A stretch of DNA of 64,000 nt from contig NZ_CP012040.1 in the NCBI RefSeq assembly GCF_001050135.1, positions 5,597,001 through 5,661,000 on the forward strand. The letters are read 5' to 3'. Shown here piece by piece: positions 46,923 to 54,885 of the stretch. A program made the position numbers and the translations under genes. This stretch comes from Cyclobacterium amurskyense. Lineage in GTDB: Bacteria; Bacteroidota; Bacteroidia; Cytophagales; Cyclobacteriaceae. A model generated the notes under the pieces. The model searched no databases. It was given only the letters and a program-made list of their open reading frames with translations, and was not told the DNA's origin. Each line of letters begins with the position of its first letter. Positions within the stretch are counted from its first letter, which is position 1.

Positions 46923-46950
46923 AGAAAGCCCATCATGGGCTTTCTTTAAT
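46921..46950 (+). terminator. Intrinsic terminator of the suf operon
   Basis: A perfect 11-base stem (AAAGAAAGCCC at 46921-46931 and 46937-46947) with a 5-base loop. It begins at the bacilliredoxin stop codon. The sequence from here to 47217 shows no further gene. Confidence 0.8.
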
Positions 46951-47217
46951 CTATTACAATACAATAAATATCGATTAAAATAAATTTGGTCAATTTCAGC
47001 AAAGATAAATCTGAATTGGTGAAATAACGGATACAATAATTATTTTTATTAGGAGACTTCCACTTTTTTCCAAATTATGTTTTATTTTTCAATAATTAAT
47101 CCTTTGGCATTTGGATTGTATTTTCGGAATTTATTAACCAAATTTTACTAAATTGTAGTCAAATCTATTTTAACTGATCAATCTAGATACTTTATAAAAT
47201 CATTTAATAATAAACAC

Positions 47218-48504
47218 ATGTCGGATATTGCTAAACTATCCTTTAAAGGTAAAGAATATGATCTTCCAGTCACCGAAGGTACAGAAAATGAAACTGCAGT
47301 TGATATTGCAAAATTACGTGGCCAATCAGGGTTAATCACCATTGATCCGGGTTTTAAAAACACTGGATCAACGAAAAGTGCCATAACGTTTTTGGATGGG
47401 GAGAAAGGTATTTTAAGGTATAGAGGCTATAATATTGAAGACCTAGCAGAAAACTCCAACTTTTTGGAAGTTTCATATTTGTTGATAAATGGTGAATTAC
47501 CGACTACCGATCAATACAACGATTTTTCAGACAGAATCACAAAGCATACCCTTGTTCATGAGGATATCAAAAAGATTTTGGACGGTTTCCCTTCTGTAGC
47601 CCACCCAATGGGGGTTTTATCTTCTCTGATCTGCTCACTTACGGCTTTTTACCCAAATTCTCTAGATCCTAATAATACGGATGAAGAGATTCAATTGAGT
47701 ATGGTACGACTATTGGCCAAAATGCCAACTTTCGCTGCTTGGGCTTATAAAAACAAGATGGGACATCCTGTAAATTACCCTGACAATAGCTTAGACTATT
47801 GTGGTAATTTTATGAAAATGATGTTTTCATTGCCTTCTGAAAAATATGAAATAGATCCAGTGATTTCAAAAGCATTGGATAAATTATTGATCTTACACGC
47901 AGATCACGAGCAAAATTGCTCTACTTCTACAGTAAGGATAGTAGGCTCATCTCAAGCCAGTATTTACGCTTCCATATCTGCTGGAATCAATGCCCTTTGG
48001 GGTCCTTTACATGGCGGTGCCAACCAGTCAGTAATAGAAATGCTTGAAGCAATTAAAGCAGATGGTGGAGATTCTAAAAAATACCTAGAAAAAGCCAAGG
48101 ACAAAAATGATCCATTTAGACTAATGGGATTTGGTCATAGGGTTTACAAAAACTTTGATCCTAGAGCGAAGATAATCAAGAAAGCTGCAGATGATGTATT
48201 GGAGAAATTAGGTATAAATGACCCAGTACTTGACATCGCTAAAGAACTAGAAAGCGCTGCCCTTAGTGACCAGTATTTTGTAGATAGAAAACTTTATCCT
48301 AACGTTGATTTCTACTCTGGTATTATTTACAGAGCTTTGGGAATACCTACTGACATGTTTACTGTTATGTTTGCATTGGGAAGACTTCCAGGTTGGATTG
48401 CTCAGTGGAAAGAAATGCGTGAAAACAATGAACCAATTGGTAGACCAAGACAAGTCTACGTTGGTGAAACAGAAAGAGATTTCGTTGCTATTGATAAAAG
48501 ATAG
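47218..48504 (+). CDS. gltA: Citrate synthase
   Basis: A 428-residue citrate synthase, condensing oxaloacetate and acetyl-CoA at the start of the TCA cycle. Active-site segments are visible: HADHEQNCSTSTVRIVGSSQ, GPLHGGANQSVIEML, MGFGHRVYKNFDPRA and NVDFYSGIIYRALGIP with the catalytic aspartate. The length and N-terminal beta region resemble the hexameric bacterial (GltA) type. It is a single-gene unit with its own terminator. A promoter was not confidently placed. Confidence 0.96.
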   Translation: MSDIAKLSFKGKEYDLPVTEGTENETAVDIAKLRGQSGLITIDPGFKNTGSTKSAITFLDGEKGILRYRGYNIEDLAENSNFLEVSYLLINGELPTTDQYNDFSDRITKHTLVHEDIKKILDGFPSVAHPMGVLSSLICSLTAFYPNSLDPNNTDEEIQLSMVRLLAKMPTFAAWAYKNKMGHPVNYPDNSLDYCGNFMKMMFSLPSEKYEIDPVISKALDKLLILHADHEQNCSTSTVRIVGSSQASIYASISAGINALWGPLHGGANQSVIEMLEAIKADGGDSKKYLEKAKDKNDPFRLMGFGHRVYKNFDPRAKIIKKAADDVLEKLGINDPVLDIAKELESAALSDQYFVDRKLYPNVDFYSGIIYRALGIPTDMFTVMFALGRLPGWIAQWKEMRENNEPIGRPRQVYVGETERDFVAIDKR

Positions 48505-48526
48505 TCAAGTACTTAAGCTTAAAAAT

Positions 48527-48553
48527 AAAAAGGGTCTTTGGGCCCTTTTTTTT
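48527..48553 (+). terminator. Intrinsic terminator after citrate synthase
   Basis: A short GC-rich stem (AAAAGGGTC with GGCCCTTTT, one G-T pair, loop TTTG) is followed directly by a run of Ts, 23 bases after the stop. Confidence 0.88.
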
Positions 48554-48625
48554 ATTTAAATCAAAATTATATTTAGAAATAGTCCATCCTATTTACGGTT
48601 TATTCTATTTATAACCTCATTATAG

Positions 48626-48656
48626 TTGTTTATCAGGTATAATATCCTTACCTTTG
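48626..48656 (+). promoter_or_regulatory. Promoter of the DEAD-box helicase gene
   Basis: TTG (48626-48628) and TACCTTTG (48649-48656) are separated by 20 bases, an exact match to the Bacteroidota sigma-ABfr pattern TTG-N20-TAnnTTTG. It predicts a 5' untranslated leader of about 100 bases. Confidence 0.75.
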
Positions 48657-48696
48657 CAACTTATTTAAAATATACATTTTTCTCCTACGCCGTGGG

Positions 48697-48759
48697 GTTC
48701 CTTATTGTTGATCGACACTGGGATATTTTGGAATACCGTGGCTTTGAGAAGTAAGGAAC
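48697..48759 (+). promoter_or_regulatory. Structured leader of the helicase mRNA
   Basis: The arms GTTCCTTA (48697-48704) and TAAGGAAC (48752-48759) are perfectly complementary and enclose a GC-richer 47-base region, ending five bases before the start codon. The leader is unusually long and less AT-rich than flanking spacers, which suggests post-transcriptional control, as is known for cold-induced DEAD-box helicase mRNAs. Confidence 0.5.
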
Positions 48760-48764
48760 ATTTC

Positions 48765-50471
48765 ATGGAAAAAGAATTATTATTTTCAGACCTTGGGGTT
48801 TCGGAAGAAATCTTAAGGGCGGTAGAAGATATGGGCTATACCCAACCTTCACCCATTCAAGCGCAAACCATCCCCTTATTATTACAAGGTGCAGATGTAA
48901 TTGGTCAGGCACAAACAGGAACAGGTAAAACAGCTGCTTTCGGTATACCAATAATTGATCGTATAGACAGTTCAAATAGCAAGCCTCAAGCTTTAATTTT
49001 ATGCCCTACTAGAGAATTAGCTGTTCAGGTAGAAGGAGAAATCGTTAAATTAACCAAGTACAACAGGAAAATATCATCTACTTGTATCTATGGTGGTGAG
49101 GCGATTGATAGGCAAATCAGAAGCCTTAAAAAAGGTGTTCAAATTGTGGTAGGTACTCCTGGAAGGATTATGGATCACATGGACAGAAGAACCTTAGATC
49201 TTAGCAAAGTTAGCATCATCGTGCTGGATGAAGCTGACGAAATGTTAGACATGGGATTTCGTGATGATATAGAAAAGATATTGAGCTCTATGCCTAATGA
49301 AAGGCAAACGGTTTTCTTTTCGGCTACTATGCCTAAACCTATTCTAGAGCTTACTAGAAAATATCAAACAGATCCTGAAATAATTAAGGTATTACGTAAG
49401 GAACTTACTGTAGAGAACATCTCTCAACTTTATTTTGAGGTAAGATCAGGATTAAAAACTGATTTAATAAGCAGGCTAATCAATCTTCACCAATACAAGC
49501 TTAGTGTGATTTTTTGTAACACTAAGAGGGTTACAGATGAAGTAACTGAAGAGTTAACTGCTAAAGGTGTACCTGCTGAAGCTTTACATGGTGACTTGTC
49601 ACAAGCACAAAGAACCAAGGTAATGAACAAATTCCGTAAAGGACATTGTTCAGTATTGGTAGCAACTGATGTTGCTGCTAGGGGAATTGATGTAGAGAAC
49701 GTTGAAGCTGTTTTCAATTTTGACCTTCCACTTGATGAAGAGAATTATGTCCATAGAATAGGACGTACAGGAAGAGCTGGTAAATCAGGTACAGCAATAA
49801 GCTTTGTATCTGGAAGAAGAGACGCTGGAAAAATCCGCGACCTGGAAAGATTTATCAAAACAAGCATTGATAAGGCTGCTCCCCCATCCGTGGATCAGTT
49901 AATTCAAATGAAAAGAGATCAGCTGACCAAGGATATCCACAGACAATTGGCCAAAGAAGATGACAATACTGTATTTGAGCAGGCAATTGAAAGTCTTCAA
50001 GCAGAAGGCCTCAGCCTAGAGCAAATAGCGCTAAGCTTGGTTAAAATGCAACTTGGTGAAGCCATTGATAAGTTCAAGGAAATGAACTTCACTCCTGAGA
50101 AAGATCGTGGCGGAAGAGATGACCGAAGATCCAAAAGAGATCGTGGAGATAGAGGCGATAGAGGTACTAGAGGTAGATCTGGTGAAAGAGGAGATCGTAG
50201 TGGTAGAAGAGGTGGGAAAAAAGAAAGAGAACCAAATATGGCTCGTCTTTTCCTAAACCTTGGTAAAAAAGATCGAATTCGTCCAAATGACATCGTAGGA
50301 GCCATTGCTGGTGAAACTGGTGTATCTGGTGGAAGTATCGGTGAAATTGATATTTATGATAGCTTTTCTTTTGTGGACATTCCTAAAAAAGATGCAAGTC
50401 ATGTTATCAATGTCATGAACACCAATACCATAAAAGGTAAACAAGTGAATTTTGAGATTTCTAAACCTTAA
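48765..50471 (+). CDS. deaD: DEAD-box ATP-dependent RNA helicase (DeaD/CsdA type)
   Basis: A 568-residue helicase from the preferred start at 48765 (MEKELLFSDLGV). A start at 48705 would place 20 unrelated residues ahead and run through the structured leader. Motifs in order: Q-motif PSPIQAQTIP, Walker A AQTGTGKT, DEAD in VLDEADEMLDMGF, SAT in FFSATMP, ATDVAARGIDV and HRIGRTGRAGKSG. An Arg/Gly/Asp-rich linker (GGRDDRRSKRDRGDRGDRG, about residues 447-490) leads to a C-terminal DbpA-type RNA-binding domain. This architecture is that of DeaD/CsdA helicases in ribosome assembly and cold adaptation. Confidence 0.94.
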   Translation: MEKELLFSDLGVSEEILRAVEDMGYTQPSPIQAQTIPLLLQGADVIGQAQTGTGKTAAFGIPIIDRIDSSNSKPQALILCPTRELAVQVEGEIVKLTKYNRKISSTCIYGGEAIDRQIRSLKKGVQIVVGTPGRIMDHMDRRTLDLSKVSIIVLDEADEMLDMGFRDDIEKILSSMPNERQTVFFSATMPKPILELTRKYQTDPEIIKVLRKELTVENISQLYFEVRSGLKTDLISRLINLHQYKLSVIFCNTKRVTDEVTEELTAKGVPAEALHGDLSQAQRTKVMNKFRKGHCSVLVATDVAARGIDVENVEAVFNFDLPLDEENYVHRIGRTGRAGKSGTAISFVSGRRDAGKIRDLERFIKTSIDKAAPPSVDQLIQMKRDQLTKDIHRQLAKEDDNTVFEQAIESLQAEGLSLEQIALSLVKMQLGEAIDKFKEMNFTPEKDRGGRDDRRSKRDRGDRGDRGTRGRSGERGDRSGRRGGKKEREPNMARLFLNLGKKDRIRPNDIVGAIAGETGVSGGSIGEIDIYDSFSFVDIPKKDASHVINVMNTNTIKGKQVNFEISKP

Positions 50472-50534
50472 GTTCGAATCATGCAATAATTAATTATTGC
50501 AGATATCAGCTTAATAGTTTTCTTAAAATTATTA

Positions 50535-50578
50535 AAATACAAAAGCCATTCATTAATTTGAATGGCTTTTGTATTTAA
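50535..50578 (+). terminator. Terminator after the helicase gene
   Basis: A perfect 17-base stem (AAATACAAAAGCCATTC at 50535-50551, complement at 50560-50576) with an 8-base loop, ending in a T-rich arm. Confidence 0.8.
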
Positions 50579-50596
50579 GTCTAAATTATAGCATTT

Positions 50597-50771
50597 TTAA
50601 CCCGGATTATGTAATAGGATTCGAAATTAGTGTTGCAATCGCAAGAAAATCAGACTGTTTGGAGATTTTAGCATAGCACCGCTATGGTGAAATTGAAAAC
50701 AGCAACGAAGTGGCTGATTTTAAAGCGATTTCAGCACGTAATAGATTGTCTGTTGCATATTTCGGGTTTAA
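50597..50771 (+). repeat. Palindromic intergenic repeat, copy 3
   Basis: A 175-base element from TTAACCCGGATTATG to TGCATATTTCGGGTTTAA. The central CATAGC-ACC-GCTATG hairpin and the AGCAACGAAGTGGCTGATTT block are intact. It lacks the small hairpin insert of copies 1 and 2. It lies after the helicase terminator and before the Pr6Pr-type gene, in the same orientation as copy 4. The rest of the gap to 50979 shows nothing further. Confidence 0.88.
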
Positions 50772-50979
50772 CCTGAAAGATTATATAGTAATCCTATACC
50801 AATAGGAAATGAAACCTAAAACAGTCATTAATTACATTGTTTACACTACACACTAACAGCAAGCTTAAGTAGCTAAACGGTTTAATTTCCCTATGATTTT
50901 ACCCACCTTCAAATGGTTTAATTTAAAAGGTCAATTTTAAACTCACTAAATTCAAACACATTATTTCAATAGATGCATT

Positions 50980-51624
50980 ATGAAAAATAAATTCGAAATA
51001 TTAGGCTTGATTATTACAGGTTTTGCGCTATTGACTCAATTTTATCTAATTATAGAAAATAGACAAGCATCAATTACTGAAACCATAACCAGGTTCTTTA
51101 GTTTTTTTACTGTCCTTACAAATACATTGGTTGCCCTATTTTTTATCACCATAATTTTTAAGCTTAAGCAAGGTCCCTTTAAAATTCTTTCCAATCAAAC
51201 AGCTTTGACAGCAATCACCACATTCATACTTATAGTAAGCTTAGTGTATCAATTTGCATTAAGAGGAATCTGGCAGCCTACCGGCATGCAGTACCTTATT
51301 GATGAGCTACTTCATAGTATAGTGCCCTTGTATGTACTTATTTACTGGCTATTCACTTTGGATAAAAGCGCTTTAGAGTTAAAGCCTGTCTTCACCTGGC
51401 TATTGTATCCTATGTTTTATTTATCGTTTGTTTTTACAAGAGGTTATTTTTCGGGATTTTATCCTTATCCCTTTTTAAATATTCCAGAAATTGGACTTAT
51501 AAACACCTTGCAAAACATCCTTGTAATAATCGGTGTTACTGCTATACTATTCAGTATTATGTTATTTATTGGCAAAATAATAATCAGTAAACGAACTGTT
51601 AGTATACATCAAGAAGAAAATTAG
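50980..51624 (+). CDS. Pr6Pr-family integral membrane protein
   Basis: A 214-residue protein with about six membrane segments. It resembles the Pr6Pr/FAR-17a-like bacterial membrane family: TRFFSFFTVLTNTLVALFF in the second helix, RGIWQPTGMQYLIDELLHSI with conserved His, and RGYFSGFYPYPFLNIPEIG. Function in bacteria is unknown; the eukaryotic AIG1/FAR-17a relatives hydrolyse fatty-acid esters, which may not carry over. The gene is bracketed by two same-orientation copies of the intergenic repeat and has no operon partner. Confidence 0.75.
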   Translation: MKNKFEILGLIITGFALLTQFYLIIENRQASITETITRFFSFFTVLTNTLVALFFITIIFKLKQGPFKILSNQTALTAITTFILIVSLVYQFALRGIWQPTGMQYLIDELLHSIVPLYVLIYWLFTLDKSALELKPVFTWLLYPMFYLSFVFTRGYFSGFYPYPFLNIPEIGLINTLQNILVIIGVTAILFSIMLFIGKIIISKRTVSIHQEEN

Positions 51625-51803
51625 CAAATCCTAAACTAACTGATAATCCATCTAATACAACAGTTCCAAACGATGCCAGTATTTCCTATTCCAAAATCTG
51701 CATAAATAGAATAGTAAAGCCTAAAGCCTGGGCTTTTAATAATTACGCTCCTACATTTAGGTACTCAAGAAAGTCCATGTCCAATTTATAAGGTTAATGA
51801 ATT

Positions 51804-51980
51804 TTAACATGGATTATGTAACAGGGTTTACGAGGAGTTTTGCAATCGAAAGACAATCGTTGCTGTTTGAAGATTTTAGCATAGCACCGCTATGGTGAAA
51901 TCTCCAAACAGCAACGAAGTGGCTGATTTTGAAGCGATTTCAGCACGTAATAGATTGTCTATTGCATATTTCGGGTTTAA
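51804..51980 (+). repeat. Palindromic intergenic repeat, copy 4 (overlaps a stop codon)
   Basis: A 177-base element. Its inner arms are the best paired of all copies: CGTTGCTGTTTGAAGATTT (51858-51876) pairs with AAATCTCCAAACAGCAACG (51898-51916) with one mismatch. It encloses CATAGC-ACC-GCTATG. The right end CGGGTTTAA (51972-51980) contains the TAA stop codon of the convergent reductase gene (51977-51979). The gap 51625-51803 shows no other feature. Confidence 0.88.
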
Positions 51981-52921
51981 GTATTAGTCGCAGAGACATT
52001 TGATAATCTTTTGGATATTTTCTCTTCCAATTCTATATATACAGGGCAAGCCAAGTCATAATTGTGTGAATTTTTTATCACCTCGTCTACCAGGGTTTCT
52101 TTCTCTCCTTTAATTCCTCTTTCTATATCCAATTGGAAAGAAGACTTCGCGGTATATGGGAAATTTGAAATCATCTCGAAAGCTGCCTCTATGTCAGAAT
52201 CGCCTAAGGCAATACCATGTTTTTGCGCCAACAGAATCAACTCTGCCATTAAACTTCTCCAACATTTAATCAATTCAGGTTTGGTTCTAATATCTCCGAA
52301 ATTCACATCATATGCTGCTGACAATGTACCCAGACTTGATATAAATAAAAACTTTTTCCAAAGGTGCGTACTCACATCTTCCACCAAGCTCAAAGGAACC
52401 TCGCACTTAGCAAGGAATTCAAACGCCCAATTGTATTTGTCCGTCGATGGCTTACCAATAATTACTTTCCCTGGACCTCCAAGGTGCTTGATATGCCCAG
52501 GTTCTAGAACATTAGAAATTAAATAAATGCAGGCGTCCAAAACTTCTGATTTATCAAGCAAAGTTCGGACACTTTGGGCAGCATTTACCATATTCTGTAG
52601 GGGTAAAACAAGAGTATTTTCACCAAAAATTGATTTGTTTTCAATTATGGCACTTTCCATGGACTGTGATTTGGTAGCCAAAATAACTAGGTCATAAGCA
52701 ACATTTCCTTCACCACTAAGAATTAAACCATCTGGCATTAAAACTTCCTCTTTTTCCGGAGAAGTAAATAGTAAGCCCTTTGACTTTATGGTATCGTACG
52801 TTGTTCCCCTAGAAATAAAATCAATTTTTATTTCGTCATTCTTACGGTTAGATAAAATTTTCGCTCCTAAAAATCCCCCTACACCTCCTATACCAAGGAT
52901 GGCTATCGACTTTACTTTCAT
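51977..52921 (-). CDS. Ketopantoate reductase (ApbA/PanE)-family protein
   Basis: A 314-residue NAD(P)-dependent reductase. The N-terminal Rossmann fold shows GIGGVGGFLGAKIL (residues about 10-23) and LVILATKSQSMESA. PLQNMVNAAQ and the catalytic-lysine region LWKKFLFISSLGTLSA follow, then the helical C-terminal domain (SSFQLDIERGIKGEKETLVD). PanE makes pantoate for coenzyme A, but many paralogues act on other 2-keto acids, so the substrate is left open. The stop codon is supplied by repeat copy 4, so the last codons may be recent. The divergent methyltransferase gene starts about 100 bases away. Confidence 0.85.
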   Translation of the reverse strand: MKVKSIAILGIGGVGGFLGAKILSNRKNDEIKIDFISRGTTYDTIKSKGLLFTSPEKEEVLMPDGLILSGEGNVAYDLVILATKSQSMESAIIENKSIFGENTLVLPLQNMVNAAQSVRTLLDKSEVLDACIYLISNVLEPGHIKHLGGPGKVIIGKPSTDKYNWAFEFLAKCEVPLSLVEDVSTHLWKKFLFISSLGTLSAAYDVNFGDIRTKPELIKCWRSLMAELILLAQKHGIALGDSDIEAAFEMISNFPYTAKSSFQLDIERGIKGEKETLVDEVIKNSHNYDLACPVYIELEEKISKRLSNVSATNT

Positions 52922-53018
52922 TTTATTTCTATTTTATTCCAGGATGATGTTTATTATATTCCCTATTAATTGTCAATTACCAGCTAATTGTTTAAAAAAT
53001 CAATTAAATCAAAAAAGT

Positions 53019-53717
53019 ATGTATCAGGAATGGAGATATAATGAATTTCAACAAACAGGTAAAAATTACGCTTCACAGGATGAAGTAGATGTTTATGATC
53101 CAACACATGATGATTTCAGAGATTTAGCTAAAGAGCTCAAAGAAACCGTCAATTGGTTAAATCCTAAGCCCAATTCAAAAATTTTAGACATTGGTTGTGG
53201 CACAGGTAATTTTTCTATCCAATTGTCCACTCTCTGTGAAAAGGTGTACGCAATCGATGTTTCAGAAACCATGCTAAAATTTGCCCAATCCAAAGCCATA
53301 GCAGCCTATGCCACAAATATTTCTTTTTCCCATACAGGCTATTTGAATTTTGACCTTCCAAAAGATCATCTTGACGGAGTGATCAGCTCACTTTCCCTAC
53401 ATCATCTTCCTGATTTTTGGAAAAGTGTCGCCCTCAATAGAATATTTAGAGTGTTAAAGCCTGGTGGAAGGTTCTATTTATATGATGTGGTCATTCCTGA
53501 TCAGCAATCAAAAGATACGATCGATGCTTTTATTGACAGACAAGAACGACGAGGAGGTGCATTTATGAAAGAAGATACGATAATCCATTTTAAAGAAGAG
53601 TTCTCCACTTTTGACTGGGTTATGAAAAAGCTCTTGTTGGATGCTGGATTCCTCATTGAAAAAGAAATTTTAAGTGATGGGGTGTTTAAAAATTATTTTT
53701 GCCAAAAGCCATTGTAA
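53019..53717 (+). CDS. Class I SAM-dependent methyltransferase
   Basis: A 232-residue methyltransferase from the start at 53019 (MYQEWRYNEFQQ). A longer frame back to 52788 overlaps the reductase gene on the other strand and is unlikely. SAM-binding motifs are ILDIGCGTGNFSIQL and VYAIDVSETMLKFAQ. Later motifs are DGVISSLSLHHLPDFWKSVA and LKPGGRFYLYDVVIPD. Family resemblance is to UbiE/Methyltransf_11-type enzymes of unknown substrate. TerC follows 100 bases downstream. Confidence 0.88.
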   Translation: MYQEWRYNEFQQTGKNYASQDEVDVYDPTHDDFRDLAKELKETVNWLNPKPNSKILDIGCGTGNFSIQLSTLCEKVYAIDVSETMLKFAQSKAIAAYATNISFSHTGYLNFDLPKDHLDGVISSLSLHHLPDFWKSVALNRIFRVLKPGGRFYLYDVVIPDQQSKDTIDAFIDRQERRGGAFMKEDTIIHFKEEFSTFDWVMKKLLLDAGFLIEKEILSDGVFKNYFCQKPL

Positions 53718-53817
53718 TTTCCTGCTTTAATCTACATTTGATCAAAAATTACGTACCAACCAAAACAGGTTAAAAAATACGGTTGAGAAGTAAAATCTAT
53801 TTTTAAACAGACTTTAA

Positions 53818-54570
53818 ATGGAATTATTCCTTCAAACAGAAACATGGATTGCTCTACTGACCCTTACCTTTTTAGAAATCGTATTGGGAGTAGATAATAT
53901 TATTTTTATTTCAATAGTATCGAATAAACTTCCAGAAAACCAACAAGAAAAAGCCAGGAAAATTGGTTTGAGTTTGGCCTTGGTTTTTAGAATAATCCTC
54001 CTTTTAGGCATCTCTTATATTGTTCAGTTTACCCAACCAATAATTAGTATTGTTGGCTTTGAACTGAGTGGAAGAGATTTGATCTTGTTTTTTGGAGGCT
54101 TGTTTTTACTTTTTAAATCTACCATGGAAATCCATCACAAAATTGAAGGAACGCCAGAAGAAATAAAAGCCAATTCTACAAGCAGTTTGAAAGGTGTAAT
54201 TTTACAAATCGTTTTTCTAGATATTATCTTTTCTTTTGACAGTATACTTACTGCTGTCGGACTGGTAAAAGAAGTATCCATTATGATTATTGCTGTGGTT
54301 ATCTCCATATTGATCATGATGGCTTTTGCAGGTCAAATAAGTAGGTTTATCAACAAGCACCCTACCCTGCAGGTTTTAGCCCTTTCATTCTTAATGTTAA
54401 TTGGGTTTATGCTTTTGGTAGAAGGCTTACATTTTGAAGTTCCTAAAGGTTATATCTATTTTGCTGTATTTTTCTCCCTAGCAGTGGAAATCATCAACAT
54501 GAGGGTAAGGAAAAAAACAAATGGCAATCCAGTTGAACTTAAGCCAAGGATCAAACAAACGGATGATTAG
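53818..54570 (+). CDS. TerC-family membrane protein
   Basis: A 250-residue integral membrane protein with about seven hydrophobic segments. The two family motifs with acidic residues inside the membrane are present: LEIVLGVDNIIFISIVSNKL (near residue 20) and FLDIIFSFDSILTAVGL (near 135). TerC proteins are linked to metal export, notably manganese loading of exported proteins in other bacteria; the old tellurium-resistance label is not evidence of that role here. It seems to be a single-gene unit. Confidence 0.92.
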   Translation: MELFLQTETWIALLTLTFLEIVLGVDNIIFISIVSNKLPENQQEKARKIGLSLALVFRIILLLGISYIVQFTQPIISIVGFELSGRDLILFFGGLFLLFKSTMEIHHKIEGTPEEIKANSTSSLKGVILQIVFLDIIFSFDSILTAVGLVKEVSIMIIAVVISILIMMAFAGQISRFINKHPTLQVLALSFLMLIGFMLLVEGLHFEVPKGYIYFAVFFSLAVEIINMRVRKKTNGNPVELKPRIKQTDD

Positions 54571-54885
54571 ATCCGAGTTCAAGTAATAGAAGGATTTTTC
54601 ACTATTAGCAAACAATGCGCATTCCATTACCGTGGCACCTTTAGTGCAAAAATAGGGTTTGAAAGTTTCAAACTTAGGTTAGCAATATGACACTACTTTT
54701 GGATGCCGGAGATTACGATTTTTATAAGGAAGAAACGATTTTGAGGCATTTTTAACCTCATATACATTATGAATACCATTAATTTTAACACTAATTGCCT
54801 TTTCAAGATTAAATGAGCTTTTTTATTGCACCATTAGGCAAGCTCCTAGTATCCAGATTACAAGAATTTTGGGTATATTTAAGCC
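54571..54885. other. Intergenic region, no gene seen
   Basis: About 315 bases. The longest ATG frame is 22 codons (54687-54755) and has no visible support. A promoter for the lipoprotein gene downstream should lie near 54850-54880, where TATATTTA approximates a -7 box. No terminator for terC was found. Confidence 0.35.

Noticed and set aside
46476..47036. 186-codon open frame on the minus strand antisense to the bacilliredoxin gene
   Set aside because: It is a shadow of a well-supported gene and its terminator, with an unlikely Cys/Phe-rich composition.
48705..48764. N-terminal extension of the helicase frame
   Set aside because: The 20 residues do not resemble DEAD-box N-termini and are encoded by the structured leader; the Met at 48765 begins the conserved region.
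52788..53018. N-terminal extension of the methyltransferase frame
   Set aside because: It overlaps the reductase gene on the opposite strand and lacks family similarity; the Met at 53019 fits the family.
54687..54755. 22-codon ATG frame in the TerC-lipoprotein gap
   Set aside because: Too short, with no coupling to a neighbour and no recognisable features.
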